A DNA stretch of 64,000 bases from Solibacillus sp. FSL H8-0523 (GCF_038051985.1 NZ_CP150291.1:310001-374000); one strand, 5' to 3'. Positions 26,204 to 34,908 are shown, counted from the first letter of the stretch. Translations and numbers: made by a program. Notes: generated from the sequence alone by a model not told the origin.

Positions 26204-27055
26204 ATGATTTACAAAAAAGATGCCAATTTCCCATATCCTATTTTGACAAATACGACATCAACCTATATGAATCCATATTTTTCACTAGACGTGAATTTGG
26301 AAGAAAATACTAATGCTTACCGTTTTGTACTGGATTATGAAATTAGTTCACCATTTATTAAAGAGCTAATTCATCAGTATAAAGCGACGGTTGTTTTTAT
26401 TATTCAGTCGAAAGATACACGTTTTGTAAAACTAGCACCAAACCAACGTTATGTAGATATAGAAAAATCCCGTATTTCGCTGAACAAACGCACATCGATT
26501 CAATTACAAATTCAGACGGCAGAAGATATTTCATTTGCCTTGAATGAGGATTTAACAGCCTTTTATGATCCATTTAAAGTGGATATTAAACTATGTCAAA
26601 ATAAGTTATTAGGTTATTCAAATGTCGTTGTTTTTGAAGGAAGCATACAGCAACCGCTTGTGTTATTTGAAAAGAAATTAGATGAAAATTTAACATCTGA
26701 TATTAAAATTGAACTCGGTACAGAAACGATTATTATTCATTATAAAAAGGCGGATTTCCAATTCAATGGCATGCGCAATAGCCGAGACTTTAATACGCCA
26801 TACTTGTATCTTGGAATGCAAAAAGCGCTTCAAAATTTCGTTAGTGAGTATGGTCGAGATGAGGGTGCTGTAGATTTAACACAAGTGGATGTACCTGAAA
26901 GTGGACTAGATTATAAACTATATAATTTAATGACAAAGAAAATGATTACTGAGGTTTCAACAGAAAATATTGACGAGGTCATTACGCTAATTTCTGAAAA
27001 ATTGATTGAGAAATATTCAGCAGCAGTAAGGGAGCTTGATCAAAATGGAGATTAG
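26204..27055 (+). CDS. Unknown protein, second gene of the GHKL operon (283 aa)
   Basis: I recognise no family. The protein is soluble with alternating short hydrophobic strands in its first 190 residues (KATVVFIIQSKDTRFVKLAP, VVVFEGSIQQPLVLFEKKL, IKIELGTETIIIHYKKADFQ), suggesting two beta-rich domains, and a helical C-terminal third. No metal-binding, Walker or nuclease motif is visible. ATG 26204 is one base after the ATPase stop, with AGAGGTG at the right distance, so it is translationally coupled. Its repetitive beta character and obligatory linkage suggest a structural or DNA/effector-sensing subunit. Confidence 0.75.
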   Translation: MIYKKDANFPYPILTNTTSTYMNPYFSLDVNLEENTNAYRFVLDYEISSPFIKELIHQYKATVVFIIQSKDTRFVKLAPNQRYVDIEKSRISLNKRTSIQLQIQTAEDISFALNEDLTAFYDPFKVDIKLCQNKLLGYSNVVVFEGSIQQPLVLFEKKLDENLTSDIKIELGTETIIIHYKKADFQFNGMRNSRDFNTPYLYLGMQKALQNFVSEYGRDEGAVDLTQVDVPESGLDYKLYNLMTKKMITEVSTENIDEVITLISEKLIEKYSAAVRELDQNGD

Positions 27056-27821
27056 ATTATTAAAGAGTGGTTATAAAAATAATGAACAATTTTATTTGGA
27101 TTTTTTAGAGGATAAAATTATAGGGAATGAAGATTATTTTTCGGATAATTATGTGACCGTTTCACAAATTCCGGACTTTCCAGTTTATATGGGTAGGGGA
27201 TCAGCAAAAGAGCGTAATGAAGATTTCTTAACAGCTCTCCAAATTATTGCGAAATATTATATTGTTTTGGATCGCGATTTGCATTTTGATGAAGTATTTT
27301 GGCATTCGCTTCTTGTACTAAAAAAACGCGACTATATTTTAAAGAATTATCCGAGTGTAAAAGAAAGCAATAGTGATTTTAAAAATATTGTAATCAAGAA
27401 ATTCGACTGGGAAAACTATATTTATAAATGTGTACTAGCAGCAGAATATATTGAAGATATAGGTGAAACAGTAGAGCAAAAAAATTACCTCTATCATTTA
27501 GTTTTAGAAAACCTAGATGTATTTAATTATATTATTAAGTATCCGATTTTCCGCAACGCCGAATTTACGGTGAAAATTTTAACCATTATTGACGAATTAG
27601 ATATTTCAAAAATTATGAAAGCGTATATCCCGGATCGTCCAGATTTGGGTAAAGATCCACGTTATGGTCGCCAAGTAATTTACGAGTTAAACAAAAATTA
27701 TCCGATTGTCATGGCACCAATGATGGACAAAGAGGAACTTAAAGTAGAAGTATTAAAAGCTTTAAGTTACTACTATGATATTTCAGCTATTCAAGATCAA
27801 TTAATTTCATTAAATCAATAA
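27045..27821 (+). CDS. Unknown protein, third gene of the GHKL operon (258 aa)
   Basis: I recognise no family with confidence. The protein looks mostly helical, with many Tyr, Asp and Asn residues; segments include IIAKYYIVLDRDLHFDEVFW, KKFDWENYIYKCVLAAEYIE and LNKNYPIVMAPMMDKEELK. No catalytic signature is visible. The start ATG 27045 lies 10 bases after AAGGGAG and overlaps the previous gene by 11 bases; TTG 27036 is too close to that site. It completes a three-gene cassette with the GHKL ATPase. Confidence 0.72.
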   Translation: MEIRLLKSGYKNNEQFYLDFLEDKIIGNEDYFSDNYVTVSQIPDFPVYMGRGSAKERNEDFLTALQIIAKYYIVLDRDLHFDEVFWHSLLVLKKRDYILKNYPSVKESNSDFKNIVIKKFDWENYIYKCVLAAEYIEDIGETVEQKNYLYHLVLENLDVFNYIIKYPIFRNAEFTVKILTIIDELDISKIMKAYIPDRPDLGKDPRYGRQVIYELNKNYPIVMAPMMDKEELKVEVLKALSYYYDISAIQDQLISLNQ

Positions 27822-27929
27822 TAAGTACCGCCCTGATATCTAATTAGGTCGGTGTACGTTTTAATTGCTGTGCTAATGCAAATAATTCCTCAGCTGCAAC
27901 TTTTCCTTGCGGGGGAGGAGGTGATTGAT

Positions 27930-28028
27930 TTGACTTTAAATCTACGTGATCCCAGGCGTGCATATTACCCATCTGGTGTCAGTGCATCAAATCCTGCGTA
28001 TGCAGCAGCGCGTGATGGGGACAAATAA
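27930..28028 (+). CDS. Micro-protein (32 aa) with perfect ribosome site and own terminator
   Basis: AGGAGGTGA (27916-27924) is 5 bases before TTG 27930, which encodes MTLNLRDPRRAYYPSGVSAS and a further 12 residues ending DGDK. An in-frame ATG at 27876 would add 18 residues but has no site. A strong terminator begins at the stop codon, so this has the full layout of a short gene. The peptide is rich in Ala, Arg, Tyr and Pro; I know no family. Secretion or toxicity is not indicated. Confidence 0.55.
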   Translation: MTLNLRDPRRAYYPSGVSASNPAYAAARDGDK

Positions 28029-28064
28029 AGCGGGCTTTCTCATCTTGAGAAGCCCGCTATTTTT
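28029..28064 (+). terminator. Strong terminator after the 32-aa gene
   Basis: AGCGGGCTTTCTC pairs with GAGAAGCCCGCT and is followed by ATTTTTAT. Confidence 0.9.
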
Positions 28065-28137
28065 ATAGCTTAAACCGCTGTACTTATGAACTTCATCGGC
28101 TATATAAAGCCTAGCCTTTAGGAAATTCAAAATGTAT

Positions 28138-28857
28138 TTATTCTGCTGTGTGTAAACGTCTCAGTCTCCAGCCACAGAGTAAAAAAGCAAGGGTGATTGT
28201 AATGATTAACGGTGCAATGGACCAGAATTCCCATTCGGTGCTGCTTAAATTGATAAAGCCCCATGTTGCAGGGAAAATCCCTCCAATCGATTGTAAAACC
28301 CTTGGTAGCATATCCACTGGGAACATAATCCCCGACAGCATAATAGATGGTAAAAAGATTAGCTGTGACACCATTGTTAATTTTGTTGTACTTTTTACAG
28401 TCAATCCTAGTATTGTTCCAATAGAAAGAGAAGCAATAATGAAGAGTTCAAGTGTAACAAAATACATGAAAAGGTTAGAAGGCATACTGGCATCAAAAAT
28501 AAAGAGTGCCAGTATAAATAGCAGGATGCTCATAAGAGAAAGATGAATTATCCCTGAAACAAAATTATTAACGAATCCCGTCCAAAGAGGTATCCCGCCG
28601 ACTTTATAAGCTTTTTTCATCTCACTATTATAGAGTTCAACAAGAGGTGCAGGCGTACCTAGAAGGGCACCCATTGACACACCAAAAACGGTCATGGATT
28701 GGATAAGTGTTTGATAAGCAGTCGGATTGATGGAAGTAAAGATGCCACTCATAAAGATAAAGAATAATAATGGAATGATATAGTACGTGAGAAGAATCCC
28801 TTTATCTCGAAAATCTAATCGCCATTGTAGGCCAATCCCATAAAGAAATGCGCTCAT
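28138..28857 (-). CDS. ABC-2 type transporter permease
   Basis: The 239-residue membrane protein has about six hydrophobic segments, beginning with ILLTYYIIPLLFFIFMSGIF and including QLIFLPSIMLSGIMFPVDMLP, the segment typical of ABC-2 permeases (drug, lipid or antibiotic export). Its ATG 28857 overlaps the stop of the upstream ATPase gene by 4 bases, so the two form one exporter. The substrate is unknown; DrrB- and NatB-type resistance exporters are related. No response regulator lies next to it, so regulation by a bacitracin-type two-component system is not suggested. Confidence 0.85.
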   Translation of the reverse strand: MSAFLYGIGLQWRLDFRDKGILLTYYIIPLLFFIFMSGIFTSINPTAYQTLIQSMTVFGVSMGALLGTPAPLVELYNSEMKKAYKVGGIPLWTGFVNNFVSGIIHLSLMSILLFILALFIFDASMPSNLFMYFVTLELFIIASLSIGTILGLTVKSTTKLTMVSQLIFLPSIMLSGIMFPVDMLPRVLQSIGGIFPATWGFINLSSTEWEFWSIAPLIITITLAFLLCGWRLRRLHTAE

Positions 28858-29717
28858 AACACTACCTCCTTCGCTAAATCCATAAACCGCTTCTCTAAGC
28901 TTGTTTGCTCAATTTTTAAATCATAAAGCGTATTTTTTTCTGCTCTTACCATTGAAGTTAATTCGAAAAGTCCCTCTTCTAACTTTTTTGTTTCAAATAA
29001 ATGGTACCCTTGCTGTTCGCCTACATAAGTACATGCTAACAAGGAATTCGTATTAACCAAATTAGCTAATTTGAGATGCATGATATACGTATCATTCTTT
29101 TTCTTAGTAAATTCATAAACAGTCCCGATAAAACCAATTTGTCCGTTCTTTAGGATGGCTAGTCGATCACAAAGTTCCTCTACTTCCACCATATCATGAC
29201 TTGTCAAAACAATGGTTTTCCCTCTTTTTTTCAACGCTCGTATTTCTTCATGTAATGCAACGCGTCCTTCCACATCAAGTCCTGCTGTTGGCTCATCAAG
29301 AAAAACGATATCGGGATTTCCTACCATTGCAATAACCAAATGTAACCGCCTTTTTTGACCAGTGGATAGCTCTCTATATTTTTTATTCATCATAGGCTCG
29401 AGATTTAATCTTTGAATAAGTTCCGTATCAATCGTTGTACCATTCCATTTTGCAAACAGCTTAAGTGCTTCTTTTGTTTTGATATTTTCAGGTAATGACG
29501 TAGATTGTAGCTGAACCCCAATTTTCCCGTGAATTTCGATAGTCCCACTATACTTCCTGAGCCCCTCAATACATTCAAGTGCGGTCGTTTTTCCAGCGCC
29601 ATTCGTTCCGATTAAAGCAAATACTTCTCCATGTTCAACGGTAAAAGAAATACCATTAAGTACCGTTTTATCGCCATACTGTTTAGTTAATGAATCAATA
29701 GAAATGATTGCCGTCAA
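28854..29717 (-). CDS. ABC transporter ATP-binding protein (ABC-2 exporter)
   Basis: The 287-residue ATPase has Walker A GTNGAGKTT, Q-loop IGVQLQS, signature LSTGQKRRLHLVIAM, Walker B DIVFLDEPTAGLD and switch VLTSHDMVEVEELCDR, followed by a C-terminal extension of about 80 residues as in DrrA-type exporters. It pairs with the permease encoded downstream with a 4-base overlap. The start is TTG 29717 with GGGGGAT about 7 bases upstream. It is transcribed divergently from the aromatic catabolic operon. Confidence 0.88.
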   Translation of the reverse strand: MTAIISIDSLTKQYGDKTVLNGISFTVEHGEVFALIGTNGAGKTTALECIEGLRKYSGTIEIHGKIGVQLQSTSLPENIKTKEALKLFAKWNGTTIDTELIQRLNLEPMMNKKYRELSTGQKRRLHLVIAMVGNPDIVFLDEPTAGLDVEGRVALHEEIRALKKRGKTIVLTSHDMVEVEELCDRLAILKNGQIGFIGTVYEFTKKKNDTYIMHLKLANLVNTNSLLACTYVGEQQGYHLFETKKLEEGLFELTSMVRAEKNTLYDLKIEQTSLEKRFMDLAKEVVL

Positions 29718-29910
29718 TACAAATCCCCCAATGTGTTAATCCCTTATAATACTTCATAATATCACGAAATCACTTGAATATATGTAATTATTTGTAAAAT
29801 ATTATTTCAGTAAAACAAAAATGCATAGTGGGATAGTATTGTTAGAACCTTTTTAATAACAAATATATTGAATTATCAAAGGGAAAAATTATAAATATAA
29901 AAAAATATGC

Positions 29911-29931
29911 AAATTTCATATTGTGAAATTT
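29911..29931 (+). promoter_or_regulatory. Candidate operator dyad upstream of the aromatic operon
   Basis: AAATTTCA and TGAAATTT are perfect inverted 8-base arms separated by TATTG, 66 bases before the flavin reductase start. It lies in the divergent promoter region and may be bound by the IclR-family regulator encoded in the operon. Confidence 0.45.
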
Positions 29932-29996
29932 TGTTGCGTAAGAGTTATATCTTCTTTTGATATTATCATATTAATAATTTGAAAGGGGTTTTTACA

Positions 29997-30476
29997 ATGG
30001 ACGGTAATTTATTAAGAAAGGCTTTTGGAAAGTTCCCGACAGGTGTAACAGTTGTGACTTGGTTTGATGGAGATGGGATTAATGGAATTACGGTAAATTC
30101 ATTTACATCGGTGTCACTAGAGCCACCACTTGCGCTTGTGTCGATTGATAAAAAAGCAAATTCATATGAACAGCTACAAAATAAACCTTTCACGATTAAT
30201 GTATTAGCGGATGATCAAGAGGCGATTGCATGGCAGTTTGCGGGGCGTCCTCAAGAAGGATTGGATATTCTTTGGAACGAAGAGGGCGATTCGCCAAGCA
30301 TTGATGGTGCGTCAGGCTATTTTAAATGCAAGCAGTGGCAGCAATATGATGCAGGGGATCATGTGCTGTTTGTTGGAGAGATTACAGCGTTCGATCATCA
30401 AAGCGGTAATTCATTAACATTCTTTGAAGGCAAGATGGGGTCAACAGAGACATATAAAAGCCAAGAAGTGCAATAA
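29997..30476 (+). CDS. Flavin reductase component of a two-component monooxygenase (HpaC type)
   Basis: The 159-residue protein is a short-chain flavin reductase: [17 protein letters not shown] at the N-terminus, [20 protein letters not shown] for flavin binding and [11 protein letters not shown] with the conserved Gly-Asp-His near the NAD site. It supplies reduced FAD or FMN to the hydroxylase encoded 17 bases downstream. ATG 29997 has AAAGGGG 8 bases upstream; TTG 29979 is in frame but lies before that site. It is the first gene of the catabolic operon. Confidence 0.87.
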   Translation: MDGNLLRKAFGKFPTGVTVVTWFDGDGINGITVNSFTSVSLEPPLALVSIDKKANSYEQLQNKPFTINVLADDQEAIAWQFAGRPQEGLDILWNEEGDSPSIDGASGYFKCKQWQQYDAGDHVLFVGEITAFDHQSGNSLTFFEGKMGSTETYKSQEVQ

Positions 30477-30493
30477 ATTTAAAGGGAGTGTAT

Positions 30494-31975
30494 GTGGTGG
30501 GGATTCGTACTGGAGCACAATATATCGAAGCGTTAAAGTCGCGTAAACCAGAAGTTTGGTTGAATGGGAAAATCGTAGAAAACATTTTGGATGAGCCATA
30601 TTTTAAACAACCAGCATTAGAGATTGCGAAGCTGTATGATATGCAGCATGATCCAGCATATCAAGAGGATTTATCAGTGTTGTGCGAAGAAACGGGTGAG
30701 CGTATCGCGACATCGTTTTTAATGCCACGCAATTACGAGGATATTATGAAGCGTAGTAAGGCGTTTGAAATTGTAGCACGCCAAACGTTTGGACTAATGG
30801 GCCGTACGCCAGATTTCTTAAATACAGTTGTGACATCATTAGCGCAAAATTCTTGGTTTTTACGTAAATACAACGAAGATTGGGCAACGAATATTGAAAA
30901 CTACTATAAGCATTTACGTGATAATGATATTTTTTTAACGCATGCGATTGTAAACCCACAAAATGACCGTAGTAAAAATTCGCATGAGCAGGCAGATCAG
31001 TTTACGCATCTTGGGGTTGTTGAGGAGCGGGCTGAAGGGATTATTGTACGCGGGGCAAAAATGTTAGCAACGTTAGCAGCATTAACGGATGAAGTAATTA
31101 TTTATTCATTCCCAGGTTTTGCGCCTGGCGATGAGCGTTATGCACTAGCATTTGCTGTACCGGTTGATGTCAAAGGTTTGAAAATTATTTGTCGTGAGCC
31201 AGTGCAAGACGGTACACGTTCGACATTTGATCACCCACTTGCATCGCGCTATGAAGAAATGGACGCGCTCCTCGTTTTTGAGGATGTACTTGTTCCTTGG
31301 GATAAAGTATTCCTTTACAACAATGTAGAAGCAGCGAACCTGCTGTATCCTATGACGGGTATTGCCGAGCAACCAGCACATCAATCAGGTGTACGCGGCT
31401 ATATTAAGCTGAAGTTTGCGGTAGAGGTTGCATGTAAAGTGGCAGATTCGATTGGAGCAGACCAATATTTACACGTGCAACGCGATTTAGGTGAATTAAT
31501 TCAAAATACAGAGGTTATTCGTTCGCTACTGCGCACAGCAGAGCATGAATATACGATTACAGAGCATGGCGAGGCACGTTTGAATCCAGTCGTACTAGAA
31601 ACAATTCGCGGCATGATGCCGGACATGTATCCACGCACAATTGAAGTAATGCAGGCAATTGGGGCAGGCGGATTGCTTATGATGCCAACAGAAGCGGACT
31701 TTTTAAGTGAAGAGCTACGCCCAACAATCGATCGTCATTACGGTGGACGTGCAGGTATCGATGCAGAGGCACGCATGAAAATCTTCAAGTTGGCCTGGGA
31801 TTTATGTGGCGAGGCGTTTGGTATGCGTGCATTACAGTATGAGCGCTACTACACAGGTGATCCAGTTCGTAAACGCGCAATTTTTTACAATAAGTATAAA
31901 AAGGATCATTCACCTGATTTAGCCAATGCGATTTTATCGAAGGAAGATACGGTAAAACAGCCACAAACAAACTAA
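30494..31975 (+). CDS. Flavin-dependent aromatic hydroxylase (HpaB family), probable anthranilate 3-monooxygenase
   Basis: The 493-residue protein belongs to the 4-hydroxyphenylacetate 3-hydroxylase family: [20 protein letters not shown] at the start, [12 protein letters not shown] and [16 protein letters not shown] (FAD-binding region), and the family C-terminal [22 protein letters not shown] related two-component enzyme of Geobacillus thermodenitrificans hydroxylates anthranilate to 3-hydroxyanthranilate. Since the next enzymes begin with 3-hydroxyanthranilate dioxygenase, this substrate is the most likely here. Start is GTG 30494 or 30497 behind AAAGGGAG. It lies between the reductase and the regulator. 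Confidence 0.82.
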   Translation: MVGIRTGAQYIEALKSRKPEVWLNGKIVENILDEPYFKQPALEIAKLYDMQHDPAYQEDLSVLCEETGERIATSFLMPRNYEDIMKRSKAFEIVARQTFGLMGRTPDFLNTVVTSLAQNSWFLRKYNEDWATNIENYYKHLRDNDIFLTHAIVNPQNDRSKNSHEQADQFTHLGVVEERAEGIIVRGAKMLATLAALTDEVIIYSFPGFAPGDERYALAFAVPVDVKGLKIICREPVQDGTRSTFDHPLASRYEEMDALLVFEDVLVPWDKVFLYNNVEAANLLYPMTGIAEQPAHQSGVRGYIKLKFAVEVACKVADSIGADQYLHVQRDLGELIQNTEVIRSLLRTAEHEYTITEHGEARLNPVVLETIRGMMPDMYPRTIEVMQAIGAGGLLMMPTEADFLSEELRPTIDRHYGGRAGIDAEARMKIFKLAWDLCGEAFGMRALQYERYYTGDPVRKRAIFYNKYKKDHSPDLANAILSKEDTVKQPQTN

Positions 31976-31991
31976 TCAGGAGGTAATGGGA

Positions 31992-32741
31992 ATGATCGCT
32001 TCTGTTAGTAAAATGGCACAAATTATTGATTTGTTTTTTGAAAGTGAGTCAGCTTTGTCCAACAAACGAATTGCAGAAATGCTAGATCTCCCTGTTAGCT
32101 CTGTACATCATTTTTTAAAGACGATGTGCGAGGAAAATATTTTAATGCAAGATAAAAATCGTAAATATCGCCTTGGCTGGCGCATTTTAGAGTGGAGTAA
32201 CAAAGTAATGTACCAGCAAGAGATGAATGAAAAGGTTGCGCCGATTGCTGCAAATCTAGTGAATCGTTTTAAAGGTAGCGTTCACGTAGGGATGTTTGAT
32301 AACGGCCAAGTGCGTTTCATCTTTAAAAGTGTTTCGCCTCATACGGGTGTATTGCCGACATATATCGGCGTAACGCGCTTTCCAGCTCATGCGACAAGCA
32401 TCGGCAAAGTGTTGCTTGCCTATAACCCCTCTTTTGTGAAGGCGGTTGAGCAGCATGGGATGCAAAAGTTTACAAAAAATACGATTTCGGATATTGGCGT
32501 TTTAAAGAAGGAACTACAAGTCATCCATAAACAGGGCTTTGCTGTGAGCAACGGTGAAAATGAGACGGGTACATTCGGAATCGCTGCACCAATTAAAAGC
32601 TATAGTGGGCAAGTTATTGCGGCATTCAACTTCGTATGTGCTGTCGATTACATTCAGGAACATAATTTTCAGCTTATTTTAAATGAGGTTATCCGCTCTG
32701 CGCAGATTATATCGCGCGAGATTGGCTATATAACGTTTTAA
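31992..32741 (+). CDS. IclR-family transcriptional regulator
   Basis: The 249-residue protein has an N-terminal winged helix (ASVSKMAQIIDLFFESESAL, LSNKRIAEMLDLPVSSVHHF with recognition helix) and a C-terminal effector-binding GAF-like domain including VRFIFKSVSPH, FPAHATSIGKVLLAY and GFAVSNGENETGTFGIAAPI, all standard in IclR proteins. It is probably the local regulator, responding to anthranilate, 3-hydroxyanthranilate or a ring-cleavage product. ATG 31992 is 8 bases from AGGAGG; ATG 31986 is only 2. Being third in the operon, it would be autoregulated. Confidence 0.88.
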   Translation: MIASVSKMAQIIDLFFESESALSNKRIAEMLDLPVSSVHHFLKTMCEENILMQDKNRKYRLGWRILEWSNKVMYQQEMNEKVAPIAANLVNRFKGSVHVGMFDNGQVRFIFKSVSPHTGVLPTYIGVTRFPAHATSIGKVLLAYNPSFVKAVEQHGMQKFTKNTISDIGVLKKELQVIHKQGFAVSNGENETGTFGIAAPIKSYSGQVIAAFNFVCAVDYIQEHNFQLILNEVIRSAQIISREIGYITF

Positions 32742-32743
32742 AC

Positions 32744-32804
32744 TGCTTATGCGATTAGCTTACGCAATCCATCTAGGAAGCTAAGTAAGCCAAAGCGCAT
32801 AGCA
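32744..32804 (+). promoter_or_regulatory. Long imperfect dyad between the IclR gene and the dioxygenase gene
   Basis: TGCTTATGCG with GCTTAC on the left mirrors GTAAGC with CGCATAGCA on the right (inner and outer arms both pair). There is no T tail. It may be a processing hairpin that sets apart the downstream messages or a second regulator site. Confidence 0.5.
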
Positions 32805-32827
32805 CATAAAAAATAGGAGGTTTTACA

Positions 32828-33385
32828 ATGAACAATTCAACTGAAGTAAGCAAAATGCAAGCACGTGCTCAAGATATTTGGAAAATCATCGAGGAAAATA
32901 AGGATTTATTAAAGCCACCAGTAAACAATACAGTGCTATGGAATGATTCTCAGTTTTTAGTGATGTTAGTTGGTGGTCCAAACGCACGTCGTGAATTCCA
33001 TGTGAGCCCTTCAGATGAAATTTTCTACCAAGTAAAAGGCTCTTGCTATGTTGAAATTATTAACGACGAAAATAAACGTGAAGTAATCGAAGTAAAAGAA
33101 GGCGAAATGTTTGTATTACCAGGCAACGTACCGCATTCTCCGCACCGGGTAGCTGAAACATACGGCATCGTAATTGAATATAAACGTAAAGAAGGCGAAT
33201 TAGAAGACTTGGTATGGTTATGTGAAAAATGCGATCACGAAGTACATCGTGTCACGTTACAAGTAACAAATATCGGGCAACAAATTGCAGATGGTATTGC
33301 AATTTTTAACGGATCAGAAGAATTACGTACGTGCAATGAATGCAGCCATGTAATGTCTGAGAAAGTTGAGGAATGGCAAGTATGA
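32828..33385 (+). CDS. nbaC: 3-hydroxyanthranilate 3,4-dioxygenase
   Basis: The 185-residue cupin protein opens the ring of 3-hydroxyanthranilate to 2-amino-3-carboxymuconate 6-semialdehyde. It has VLVGGPNARREFHVSPSDEIFY, giving the Arg and the Fe(II) ligands His and Glu, then GEMFVLPGNVPHSPHR with the third ligand His. The C-terminus carries two CxxC pairs (WLCEKCDHE and RTCNECSHV) that form the rubredoxin-like second metal site of bacterial and fungal enzymes. Length fits. It starts the ring-cleavage block and overlaps the next gene (ATGA). Confidence 0.93.
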   Translation: MNNSTEVSKMQARAQDIWKIIEENKDLLKPPVNNTVLWNDSQFLVMLVGGPNARREFHVSPSDEIFYQVKGSCYVEIINDENKREVIEVKEGEMFVLPGNVPHSPHRVAETYGIVIEYKRKEGELEDLVWLCEKCDHEVHRVTLQVTNIGQQIADGIAIFNGSEELRTCNECSHVMSEKVEEWQV

Positions 33386-34386
33386 GAATCGACTTCCACA
33401 CGCACATTTATCCGTTGAATTTACCAAATTTCGCACAGAAGTTTGGCAATGATAAATGGCCAGTAATGGAGCAAAAATGCTCTTGTGGCGCGGATATTAT
33501 GGTAAGTGGTAATCTGTTTCGCGAAGTAACAGACCAAGTGTGGGATCCGAAAAAGCGCATTGGGGATATGGAAAAGGAAGGCGTCGATATGCAAGTAATC
33601 TCTCCTGTACCCGTAACCTTTTCGTACTGGGCACCGGTAGAGCAAGCGCTTGAAATGGCACAATTCCAAAATGACTTCATCGCGGAGACAGTGAAGGAAT
33701 ATCCGGCGCATTTTATTGGTTTAGGTACAGTGCCATTGCAAGATGCAGAGACAGCGATTGAAGAAATGCGTCGTTGCAAGGAGCTTGGCTTAACTGGTAT
33801 TGAAATCGGTACAAATGTTAATGGTGAAAATTTAGATGCAGACTATTTGCTACCGTTTTTCCAAGCGGCGGAGGAGCTAGAAATGTCGCTCTTTATCCAC
33901 CCGTGGGAAACGATGGCGAAAGATCGCACACCACGCCATAACTTTATGTACACAGTAGGTATGCCGAGCGAAACAGCTCTTGCAGCTGCGAGTTTAATAT
34001 GGAGTGGCGTGATGGAAAAATGTCCGAACCTCAAAGTCTGTTTTGCACATGGTGGCGGGTCATTTGCCTATATTTTACCTCGCTTAGATCAAGGGTGGGA
34101 AGTATGGCCACATTTACGTCTGACAGAACATCCACCAAGCTATTATGCGAAAAAGTTTTACTTCGATTCACTCGTATATGACAAAGACAATTTTGCCTTT
34201 TTATTAGAGCGCTTTGGCCATGACAAAATTATTATGGGCTCGGATTATCCGTTCTTACTACGTGAAATCAATCCAGGTAAGGTCGTAGAGGAATCGCTAC
34301 AGCTTTCAGACGAAGTGAAGAGGGCTGTGCTTGGTGAAAATGCCCGACAGTTTTTAAATTTAGCAAAGAGTGGTGTGAGTAAATAA
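33382..34386 (+). CDS. nbaD: 2-amino-3-carboxymuconate 6-semialdehyde decarboxylase (ACMSD)
   Basis: The 334-residue amidohydrolase begins MRIDFHTHIYP, the HxH metal pair, and continues with FIHPWE, VCFAHGGGSFAYILPRLDQG (His) and IIMGSDYPF (metal Asp), matching zinc-dependent ACMSD. It decarboxylates the unstable dioxygenase product to 2-aminomuconate semialdehyde, preventing cyclisation to quinolinate. ATG 33382 overlaps the dioxygenase stop, with GAGG 9 bases upstream; ATG 33373 in frame is less well placed. The next gene starts in the last base of its stop, so the block is tightly coupled. Confidence 0.92.
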   Translation: MRIDFHTHIYPLNLPNFAQKFGNDKWPVMEQKCSCGADIMVSGNLFREVTDQVWDPKKRIGDMEKEGVDMQVISPVPVTFSYWAPVEQALEMAQFQNDFIAETVKEYPAHFIGLGTVPLQDAETAIEEMRRCKELGLTGIEIGTNVNGENLDADYLLPFFQAAEELEMSLFIHPWETMAKDRTPRHNFMYTVGMPSETALAAASLIWSGVMEKCPNLKVCFAHGGGSFAYILPRLDQGWEVWPHLRLTEHPPSYYAKKFYFDSLVYDKDNFAFLLERFGHDKIIMGSDYPFLLREINPGKVVEESLQLSDEVKRAVLGENARQFLNLAKSGVSK

Positions 34387-34847
34387 TGGTGAATGAAACA
34401 CAAACGCCAGAATTGCAATTGGAGAAGCTAGGCATTACGCTCGGCACGCCACGTTCAGCAGTTGGAAATTATGTAAGCTGTGTACGCGCAGGAAATTTAA
34501 TTTTCACATCGGGACAGGGTGTTGACCAATATTACGGTAAGCTTGGTGCGGATTTAACAGTTGAGGATGGGTATGCGGCATCACGTCAATCAATGATTAA
34601 CTTACTTACAGTGTTGAAGCATGAGTTAGGTGATTTATCGAAGGTGAAGCGCATTGTGAAAATTTTAGGAATGGTCAATTCTACTCCTGACTTTACGCAG
34701 CAGCCAAAGGTGATGAATGGTGCATCGGATTTACTTGTCGAAGTGTTTGGCGAAAAAGGAAAGCATGCACGTTCGGCAGTAGGGATGGCGCAGTTACCAA
34801 ATAATACAGCAATCGAAATCGAAATGATTGTTGAGATAGAAGAATAA
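34386..34847 (+). CDS. Rid/YjgF-family protein, probable 2-aminomuconate deaminase
   Basis: The 153-residue protein has the Rid fold features GNYVSCVRAGNLIFTSGQGV and LVKHELGDLSKVKRIVKILG-like segments with the conserved SAVGMAQLPNNTAIEIEMI at the end (Arg preceding it binds carboxylates). In Pseudomonas the 2-aminomuconate deaminases of this pathway belong to this family. In this position it would release ammonia from 2-aminomuconate to give 4-oxalocrotonate. The ATG shares a base with the ACMSD stop. A generic enamine deaminase role is the alternative. Confidence 0.82.
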   Translation: MVNETQTPELQLEKLGITLGTPRSAVGNYVSCVRAGNLIFTSGQGVDQYYGKLGADLTVEDGYAASRQSMINLLTVLKHELGDLSKVKRIVKILGMVNSTPDFTQQPKVMNGASDLLVEVFGEKGKHARSAVGMAQLPNNTAIEIEMIVEIEE

Positions 34848-34857
34848 CAGCACGTAT

Positions 34858-34908
34858 GGCAGCTTAAAGGAAGTAATAGTTTCATCTTCTTTGAGGCTGC
34901 CTTATTTT
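34858..34908 (+). terminator. Hairpin inside the catabolic operon (attenuator or stabiliser)
   Basis: GGCAGCTTAAAGGAAG pairs with CTTCTTTGAGGCTGCC allowing wobbles, followed by TTATTTTA. It lies between the deaminase and dehydrogenase genes and could reduce read-through. Confidence 0.6.
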
